NCBI GenBank assembly: GCA_026119935.1
Contig: JALRMH010000020.1
Coordinates: 496,001-560,000 of the forward strand
Reading direction: 5' to 3'
DNA from: Endothia cerciana
Lineage: Eukaryota > Ascomycota > Sordariomycetes > Diaporthales > Cryphonectriaceae
Length of the DNA stretch: 64,000 nt
The position numbers and the translations under genes are program-made. Shown here in pieces: positions 57,121 through 64,000 of the stretch (position 1 is its first letter; every line of letters starts with the position of its first letter). Below the pieces are notes generated by a model that saw nothing but the letters and a program-made list of their open reading frames with translations, ran no database searches and was not told where the DNA came from.

Positions 57121-58768
57121 AGGCCCGGGACTCCTCCGAGGAGGGCACCTGAGTGCTGGGGGGACTAATGCAGGGCTGGGCGGCTCTAGCTTACCGTTCT
57201 GCTGGAGTCGACTACTATGGGTACCCAAGCACATTTGGACGAACGTGGAAAAGCCCATTATTGTTCGTGACGGCTCGGGTGCGGCCCTTGCACGTGGAAA
57301 CCATGCCACACTCCTCGACGGCCAAGACTCCAGTGACGAATGGATTGATCGGGCCCCTGTCTTATACTCTGGGTTTTCTTTTTACAGTACTATGGTATCG
57401 ACACCGGATGTCCACAGGCGTCATCATGCAATTCTCGATAGTAAGATGGCCATCCATACCTGCGGGTACTCCGCCCTAGACGTCGACCAAGACGGGGGAC
57501 GGACGGGGCGGGGCCGAACCCAGAGGCGGGGACCCGATCATGTGGTAACGAGACACATCGTCCCAAAGAAGAGAACTAGATAATTTTATGAGAGGAGCAC
57601 TAATAGTTCCTGCATAGGGTCCTATGAGCCGATTAACGTCACACATAGTCCTTACTTCACCGCTGGTCTCTGCTTGTACAATCCGGTGTACGCATCTGTG
57701 GGTCTCTACAGTATTTTAATTTACTCTGGCGAAGCACCTCGGTGCACCCCGCCGTGAGGTTCACTTACGTCCATTTGTTACTTTCTTGTAATGGCCAGAG
57801 TTGAAAGACCTCTTCTCCCTGCTCGGGTCTCGAGACTCGACTGCCGAGGCTCAGGGACTCCCGTGCAGCGCAAAAAAAAATAAGTTTTAAATAAATAAAT
57901 AAAAATAAAATACCAGTGTCCTCCTAATCATTTTCCTAATAGTTGGACTGGTCGCCGTCCACATATTCAGCGCATATCGTGTCCCCGTCCAGATCTATGA
58001 TGTTCTCCATAGTTACAGTCGCCCTCTGGTCAGACACATACAGAACATGATCCAGTGTGGTCGCCGTACTTCTTACGGTGCGGAAGGCCTGCAGAATTCT
58101 GATCAGCAAGTCAATTGATGTCCAAATCGGCCTTGCTGGAGGAGGAAGTAGCGAGGCAATGCAGGCGGCCAATCCTCATCGCAGCGAGTCTGGTTCAGCC
58201 GTCATGAGATACACATTGTCAAGTCGAGGTCACTCGTCGTATTCATAGTTGCTGTTGTACTTGCAAGCGGACGTCTGTGAGGCACCGCCCACCTGACAAC
58301 CTCTGCACGGTTGCTGTCACCGTCAAAGTCATTGACTGCAGCAGATACGGCGCACTCCTTGAGCGGCACGACCACTTGGTCTTTTGAGCTCCTCCCAATA
58401 TGAGCAAGCTCCAGTGTAGCTGCACTCTTGCTGCAGGGCACGCTTCAAGGTCGCCTCGGCCTAGTAGTCGGCGGCACGGCTGAAGCGCAGATCGCCATGG
58501 TGCGTCGTGTTGGGAACGACACGTGCAGGTGGCCGGGGGAACTATCCCAGCCGTGCCAGCCTACTACACGCTCATGGATCCCTGTCAAGGAGATCTAAAC
58601 TCGATTCGGTAGCCGCTGCGATCTGTGACGTGCATCCCAACGTCGACAACGAGGGTGGCGAGAGGAGGGCCAACATCTCGTCTCGACACCAAGGCAGCGC
58701 GCACCAGACCCCGGTATATCGCAGCTACACGTAGATTTGGATAAGAACTGAGAGCAGCACGACCCACA
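57121..58768. other. Intergenic with a possible gene relic
   Basis: Mostly non-coding, including an A-rich patch near 57870-57915. A coding-like relic on the minus strand is listed separately at 57936-58441. Confidence 0.4.
57936..58441 (-). pseudogene. Possible relic with FG-GAP/VCBS-like calcium motifs
   Basis: Two frames on the minus strand carry Asp-rich motifs resembling the DxDGDGxxD loops of FG-GAP/VCBS repeats: VNDFDGDSNRAEVVR (58202-58441 frame) and ENIIDLDGDTICAEYVDGD (57936-58172 frame, ending in a stop). A gtgggc donor after EVV and several acceptors allow a join, but no single model is convincing and key Asp residues are altered. A small eroded gene or chance similarity. Confidence 0.25.
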
Positions 58769-59878
58769 ATGGCTGTCGGCACGGAACAGCAGCCCTCGGC
58801 ACACAGCGGCGTCATTAGCCTCAGGGACCGGGCTGCCTGGACAGCCGCCCTGGAGGCTCCAGGTCCCGTGCTAGCACACCTCAACGCCGACACCACCTGG
58901 TTGCTCCAGCTGCCGATACCAGCCTCTGTCGCGGCAACCCCCAGGCCAAAAGCAAAGTCTCGGCCTCCGCGGCGGAAGAGGTATAACATCCTCATCGACC
59001 CGTGGCTCCAGGGCCCGCAGAGCGATGTCGCCCCGTGGTTCTCGACGCAATGGCATATTGTCGCACCGAGGGTGCAGACCCTGAAGGAGCTCGATGAGGC
59101 CCTGGCTGAGCTGGATGGCGGCGCTGGTGAGGGCGGCCTGTCGCACATCGACTGTGTGACCATCTCCCATGAGTTCACGGACCACTGCCACAAGGCGACG
59201 CTGCGAGAGCTGCCGAGGAGTGTGCCCGTCGTGGCAACGGAGAAGGCGGCTGACCTGATCCGATCGTGGAAGCACTTCGATACGGTCATCACCACTCCAG
59301 GCCTCTCAGCCGACGCGTCAGGATGGCATGAGATACTGGTCGATCGGACGGGGACAATACCACCGTGGCTGGGCATCGGCAGGGTAGTCACGCAGAATAA
59401 CGCCCTTTACTACCACTCAGCCGTGATGGTCGTGTTCGACCTGGGCTACAGCCCGAACTCGCGGCCGACACGCTCGAGGCGCCCGAAAGGCAACACCACC
59501 CAGGGGGAGCCCGAGGCTGTAATCTACTCGCCGCACGGAATCAGGGGTTCGGATCTGGAGAGTGTGAGGGCAGCGGGAATCAAGACGCTTGCCCTGCTCC
59601 ACGGCTTGCATGACGTGCGGATATGGATGACGGCGCAGCTGAACCTGGGGGCGCTCAATGGCATCCAGGCCGTGAGGGCGAGCGGTGCAAAGTATTGGAT
59701 AGCGACGCATGACGAGACCAAGAAAGGAGGTGGGCTCATCTCGTGGCTGCTGCAGAGAACTACGTATACCCTCCGTGACGCGGTGGATGCCGAGAAGGCG
59801 GAACAAGCAGAGGACGGGGAGGCGCCGGCGTATGACTTTGTCGAGCTAGGGTCTGGAGACGGGCTCGTGCTGTCATGA
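58769..59878 (+). CDS. Metallo-beta-lactamase-fold hydrolase
   Basis: Intronless, 369 residues. The N-terminal half has TTWLLQLP and NILIDPWLQGPQSDVAPWFS, typical of fungal MBL-fold proteins, then IDCVTISHEFTDHCHKATL: the usual HxHxDH zinc motif appears as SHEFTDHCH, so the first two histidines of the classic motif are S/H and F-spaced differently while the DH pair and a further His are kept. Later AVIYSPHGI, ALLHGLHDV and KYWIATHDETKKGGG supply candidate histidines and aspartates for the rest of the metal site. No signal peptide or membrane segment. Members of this group have unknown substrates; with the altered motif a single metal ion is conceivable. The gene overlaps only antisense frames without support. 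Confidence 0.87.
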   Translation: MAVGTEQQPSAHSGVISLRDRAAWTAALEAPGPVLAHLNADTTWLLQLPIPASVAATPRPKAKSRPPRRKRYNILIDPWLQGPQSDVAPWFSTQWHIVAPRVQTLKELDEALAELDGGAGEGGLSHIDCVTISHEFTDHCHKATLRELPRSVPVVATEKAADLIRSWKHFDTVITTPGLSADASGWHEILVDRTGTIPPWLGIGRVVTQNNALYYHSAVMVVFDLGYSPNSRPTRSRRPKGNTTQGEPEAVIYSPHGIRGSDLESVRAAGIKTLALLHGLHDVRIWMTAQLNLGALNGIQAVRASGAKYWIATHDETKKGGGLISWLLQRTTYTLRDAVDAEKAEQAEDGEAPAYDFVELGSGDGLVLS

Positions 59879-60968
59879 CCATCGTGACCGCCGCCGATGG
59901 CCGGTATGGTGGTAAGAAGGCACGACGAGAGAGGTTATGACTGGGTCTACTGTCGTCCCTCACAACTCACTAGTTATGGTACCAATCGCACGGTCCTCGA
60001 GGAGACCGCTGTCCGCACTCGAGAGAACAGGCGAAGCCAACGTTGTGGCCCGGGTCAAATCACGTCTGTGCTTTTTGGGTCTCATTCCGGGTGGGCGTCC
60101 TCGTCCTCAGGTGTCCCGTTCAGCCTTGCTTGGTCATCACACCTGCTATTACCGTAGTAGTACAGCTTGAGGCGCTAGTGGGTGGGGGGTTGGAGCACTG
60201 GCCAAGTTTTCGGCGTGCTTCTCTTCTCTGGCAGCTGCGGGGATGTCCAGGTTCGACCCCCAAATTCTGCCGCAGTGAGAAGAAGTAAAAAATAAAAAAA
60301 AATAATCGCGGTCAGACTTTCTACCTGCTTCTTCGTCACTCCGTCAACTCTGCTGCTCCTCCTCCCCGCCATACTTGTCAATCTGAGGGGCAGCCAGATC
60401 TCAAAACAAGACGGCCCTCTGAACCAGGTTCTCTGGTTTCTGGTTGTTGTTGTTGTTGTTTTTTTTTTTTTTTTTTTTTTCTCTCTCTCTTTTTCTTCTT
60501 CTTTTTTTTGCGGGTAGTTGGACTGTCTATTAGCCCTGCGCGCCGGTTCCCCATCTCCGAAAAAAACGAAAGAAGAGAAGAAGAAAGAAAAAAAAAAAAA
60601 AAAAATTTTTGGTCTTTCGCCGCAATTCTCAGCGACATCGCGAGGAAACCCTCCGGATACGGACACCGCACAGCACCAGAATTACGCGGGCCTCCCCAAC
60701 TCACGCAGGTCCAACATATCCACGACTATCGTCCTGCCTCTACTCTGGCTCTCCTTCTTAATCTGATGTTCGAGAGGCTTGAGCAGCAGCACCGGCCCAT
60801 GCACGATCCTTGGTGAACCTCACCCTCGCTCCTTTTTCCACCCCACGATCCTTCCCGCCGTCACAGTCCGAGTAACTCCGGTCGCCCTCTGGCGGAGTTT
60901 CTACCTGGGCCCCGCCGCCATCGATCCGTACACTGTTCGCCTTCTAAGTTTGTCCTCCGAAGCTCATC
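59879..60968. promoter_or_regulatory. Intergenic/leader region of the BTB-like gene
   Basis: About 1.1 kb, no coding frame. Contains the long inverted T/A tract at 60459-60605, and a C-rich, pyrimidine-rich leader near 60800-60960 just before ATG 60969, typical of fungal promoters. Confidence 0.45.
60459..60605. repeat. Polypyrimidine/polypurine inverted tract
   Basis: A T-run of 22 (60459-60480) continues as CT/TTC-rich sequence to 60509; about 50 bp later an A/G-rich tract (60559-60587) ends in an 18-A run (60588-60605). The two arms are imperfectly complementary, so a long A/T hairpin could form in single-stranded DNA or RNA. Confidence 0.85.
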
Positions 60969-63313
60969 ATGGCGCCTTCAAACGCACCTGCCGCAGCGGG
61001 CGCCCGCGCTGGCCCTGGTCTTGCCAGTTCAGCTGCCAGGAGGCCCTCTGCTGCGCAGCCCGCCGGCCGCAGACGCATCGAGCCCGTCATTCCTTTGACC
61101 TTCCTGCAGCGCCGACAAAACACCTCGACTGCCAGTACACAATTGCCTTCATCCCCTCTTCGAGCCAGCGAGAACATCCCACCGACTCCAAAGCAGAACA
61201 GCAACGACCGACCTCGGCCTACCCCTCAGCCCGAGCCCCAGCCCGAGCCCCAGCCTGAGCCCGAGCCTACGCAGGCGGAGATCGTTGCGAACGGCATTAC
61301 GCCTGAGGACAAGGCTTCTTCACCTTCGCCCCAGAAGCCCGAGCAGGACGACGCTGGTGTCACAGCAGCCGAGGCTGATATTCCTCCCCGGCAAGAGTCC
61401 GTACCAGTCTCCACTGGCTCCCAGGCACAAGGCGCTGCTACCCCGTCGCAGACGCCTGGAGAAACATCACCTCCAGGTATGAGTCCCCGGGGAGAGGCAC
61501 AGAGTTTCACCTTGTTCTAACAAGCCTATTGCTAGATACTGGCCCAAGCGCCCCGTCTTCTGCCTCCTTCCCTCCTCCCGTCTCGTCACCTCCTCCGCTC
61601 ATCAACATGCAGTCATCCTTCTACCCCGCCAACAACCGACCTGCCCACCCGCGTGGGCCCGTTCCTGAGCCCATCCGTCTGCCGCCACACGCCCTGAACC
61701 AGTCTCGCATGCACAAACACCACCCCAGCAATGGCAGCCTGGTCTTCGGCGGCTTCGAGGGTTCCAACACATCTTCTCCCCTCCCTCACTCCGGCGGCGC
61801 CCTTCCTCCTCCGATCCCCATGGCGCGTGAGCAGGTCTCCGTCACCGGCGTGGATGCACTCGGACGGCCTGTCTTGACCCCGACGCCCATCGATGTCCGT
61901 GCACCCGCCGTCATGAACCACGGTCCCCTCACCCCCCACAGCCTTCATGGGTCTCACTCCTCGCGCACGGAGGACTTTGGACCCAAGGTGCTACCCGTCA
62001 ATGGGGTCAACGGTGCCGAGGTCGGACGTCCTGTGCCGCCTCCGGGCCCTGGCCGGCACTCATACCACCCCAGCAACCAGGGCCCCTTCACCCCTGATGG
62101 CTTCGACGCCGTTAGCGACGCAGTGGGGTTTTCGGATTTCATCAGCTCCATGTTTGCGAGACCCGAGTTCGCCGACTGCGAGGTCGTCCTCTCTATTCCC
62201 GACCGGCTCACTCCCATCAACTCGCGGTTTCCAGGTGTCCCCAACGGCCCCTTGCGGCTTCCTGGTCACCGGCTTGTCCTGTCTCAGCACCCCCTCCTGC
62301 GCAGCATGATACAGGAGCAGGCGCGACAGGGCGACGGGCCCTGCGAGGTGCGCATAGACATGGACGATCCTTTCCTGCGAGCTGACGGCATGTGGCGAGC
62401 CATCAAGTACCTATACGGCTGTCGTTACGCGCCCCTGCCGCATCACATGGAGGCGCAGCCAGATGTTGAGAAGTTCCACTTCGCACTGGGCTATGCCGCG
62501 GCCGGCGCCCGTCTTGAGGTGCCTCCTGTCTCGATCAGTGCAGTGCGGGAGGCATCCAAGCTGCTGAGCTGGGACACGGTGGAGAAGGGACTGGAATATG
62601 CTTTGGCGGGGCTACAGATCCATCAACGGGCGATGCACGTCCCGCACAACTTCCCGACTTTCCGGTTCAAGCACGGCGTCTATGTTGGTGAATTCGTGGA
62701 GAAGATTGCCATGTTCCTCATCACTTTCTTTCCGGCCAACTTCACGCTGGACAACACCGTGGAGGACCCGAGATACGCGCGTCTGCCAGCCTTGTCCGCC
62801 ACGCCTCGAGACCAGCCCGAGCCGACGCCAGGCTCCGGCGTGAACGGAGGACATGGCGGGTCTCGGATGTCCAGCATCAACATTAAGTTTGGAGACATGG
62901 ATCTGGCTGAATCCAATGGATACCCCAACCCCCCGACCTCGCAGCAGCAGTCCGGCGAAATCCGGGCCGCTGTGTCTCGCATGCTACTTAACCTGCCCTT
63001 TGAGGTGCTGAGACTTGTTCTGGAGACTAACAGCCTGGGTGAAGGCAACGTGGGCTGGCAGACGGCGCAGGAGCGGCGCCTCATCATGCCCGAGGTGATC
63101 GCCGAGAGGGAGTCGCGCCGCCTCCGCTTTGTCAGTGCGTTGATGGCTGGCAGTCACCAGGGCCCCGTGCCCACGGATGGACTGCGCAGCAAGGTTGCCC
63201 AGACGATGGAGCTGTCGTGGGGCAATGCATGCTGGAAGGAGGAATGTGTGCCCCACGCCACCGAGATTTTCTCCATGGATCGGGTGTGGGTGCCTATCGA
63301 GAATGCTTTCTGA
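60969..63313 (+). CDS. BTB/POZ-like domain protein with Pro-rich N-terminus
   Basis: Exons 60969-61476 and 61536-63313 (59-bp intron, gtatga...gctag) encode 761 residues. The N-terminal 350 residues are Pro/Ser-rich and disordered, including a Pro-Glu dipeptide stretch near residue 85-98 (PQPEPQPEPQPEPEP). The folded region begins VGFSDFISSMFARPEFADCE and continues LPGHRLVLSQHPLLRSMIQE and MWRAIKYLYGCRYAPLP: the BTB/POZ plan of a buried beta strand, the xxHrxvL helix and a following helix pair. The C-terminal domain (about 560-761) is helical with LLNLPFEVLRLVLETN and is conserved in Pezizomycotina. BTB folds dimerise or recruit Cul3; this group is uncharacterised, perhaps nuclear. Start follows a long untranslated leader. 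Confidence 0.87.
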
Positions 63314-64000
63314 GCAAGGGCGCCTCGATTCTGGACAACGGGACAACGAGTGACGGATCTTTTAATACGGGTTTCTGCGGTACGGTTTGCGGGGTTAACG
63401 ACAACTGGGCGGGCGTCTGAAAAGTGTAATTGCACAGTGGACCCTGGCTACGGCCCTCGTCCTTGCTTTGGGTCGACGACAAAACAAAATGGGAACGGGA
63501 GAAAAGACAAAACAAGCATTGCGACGGGTGTTGGAGTAATATGTTGTATTGTACTGGATCCTTAGGGAAAGTTTTTGGGGGCCCGATGAGAGAAATCTTG
63601 CCTACAGAGGGGGGCGGACCGGTGGACGGATGGCCGTTGATCATACGGAAGTGGTCTCGATCCCCAGGTCGGTTGATCTTATCCTCAGTCTATCACGGGA
63701 AGGGCGGTACATACAGAAAAGCAGGGCATCAATGCTTTTACTGCTGGGGATTAATTGTATGGGCGAGGTTTCCCGGTGACGATACCACAGATAATGACAA
63801 CGGTAAACTTTGCATTTTCCGAGATGGCGGGATCGGTGGCACAGAGACCCGGATGGTACAAGCAGACGCGTACTGGACACTAATTCAAGCTTGATGGCTC
63901 TCGAGACTCATAAAGGGAGACCACCTGGCCTGCTAAAACCGAAATGATACCAGCATATAGGTAGGGGTCAGGTTTCCTAGGACCAGATAGTATTTCATAT
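63314..64000. other. 3' flank to window end, no gene seen
   Basis: No open frame with coding character before the right edge. Confidence 0.45.

Noticed and set aside
57095..57583. 162-codon plus-strand frame
   Set aside because: Biased Gly/Arg composition, no motif, overlaps the GATA-containing upstream region.
58585..59391. 268-codon antisense frame over the MBL gene
   Set aside because: Shadow of a well-supported intronless gene; no recognisable motif.
60240..60290. GGTTCGA motif resembling a tRNA T-loop
   Set aside because: No matching acceptor stem, anticodon arm or D-arm could be folded around it. The same holds for the GGTTCGAG near 2827.

Overview
The window looks like nuclear DNA of a filamentous ascomycete (Pezizomycotina), most probably a Sordariomycete. 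The coding regions are GC-rich. The introns are numerous and short (46-166 bp), with GT-AG ends and CTRAY-type branch sites. The families present fit this group: class II hydrophobin, DUF6604, 2EXR, HAM1-like, Mep2-type ammonium transporter, S10 carboxypeptidase and GH106-like glycosidase. I found no bacterial operon structure, CRISPR array, rRNA or convincing tRNA. Exon boundaries below were built by hand from frame, splice sites and family continuity; they are inference until RNA evidence is added.

Layout. 1-7.2 kb: an allantoate-permease-type MFS transporter (cut by the left edge) lies divergent from a Gfo/Idh/MocA oxidoreductase, followed by a peroxisomal (SKL-ending) 4CL-like acyl-CoA ligase; this could be a small catabolic group. 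8.4-17.2 kb: a small secreted acidic protein, a TPR protein, a 2EXR protein, a truncated GFA-domain gene, a DUF6604 protein and a cupin whose old intron seems to have become coding. 18-23.3 kb: two secreted hydrolases in convergent orientation (GH106-like glycosidase, LIP-type lipase). 24.9-30.1 kb: a HAM1-like protein, an Mpv17/PMP22 membrane protein and a class II hydrophobin with a Gly-Ser repeat. 30.1-35.0 kb: a gene-poor stretch with a tandem duplication, G-tracts and strong inverted repeats. 35.0-46.9 kb: serine carboxypeptidase, an ArsB/CitT-type ion transporter with a 20-nt microexon, two uncharacterised membrane proteins, a small conserved cytosolic protein and an SMP-30 lactonase with a late frameshift. 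46.9-53.4 kb: mostly relics (a secreted-protein pseudogene, a broken minus-strand gene, an orphan coding exon) plus one orphan coiled-coil gene. 53.4-63.3 kb: zinc alcohol dehydrogenase, ammonium transporter with GATA sites upstream, MBL-fold hydrolase and a BTB/POZ-like protein behind a long pyrimidine/purine inverted tract.

How the genes fit together. Much of the content points to nutrient scavenging and surface life: secreted protease, lipase and glycosidase, a permease and an ammonium transporter for nitrogen, peroxisomal acyl activation and a hydrophobin coat. I saw no polyketide synthase, NRPS or terpene synthase. The most unusual signals are the exonised cupin intron, the 20-nt microexon, the GC-AG intron, and the relic-rich 30-35 and 47-53 kb regions.
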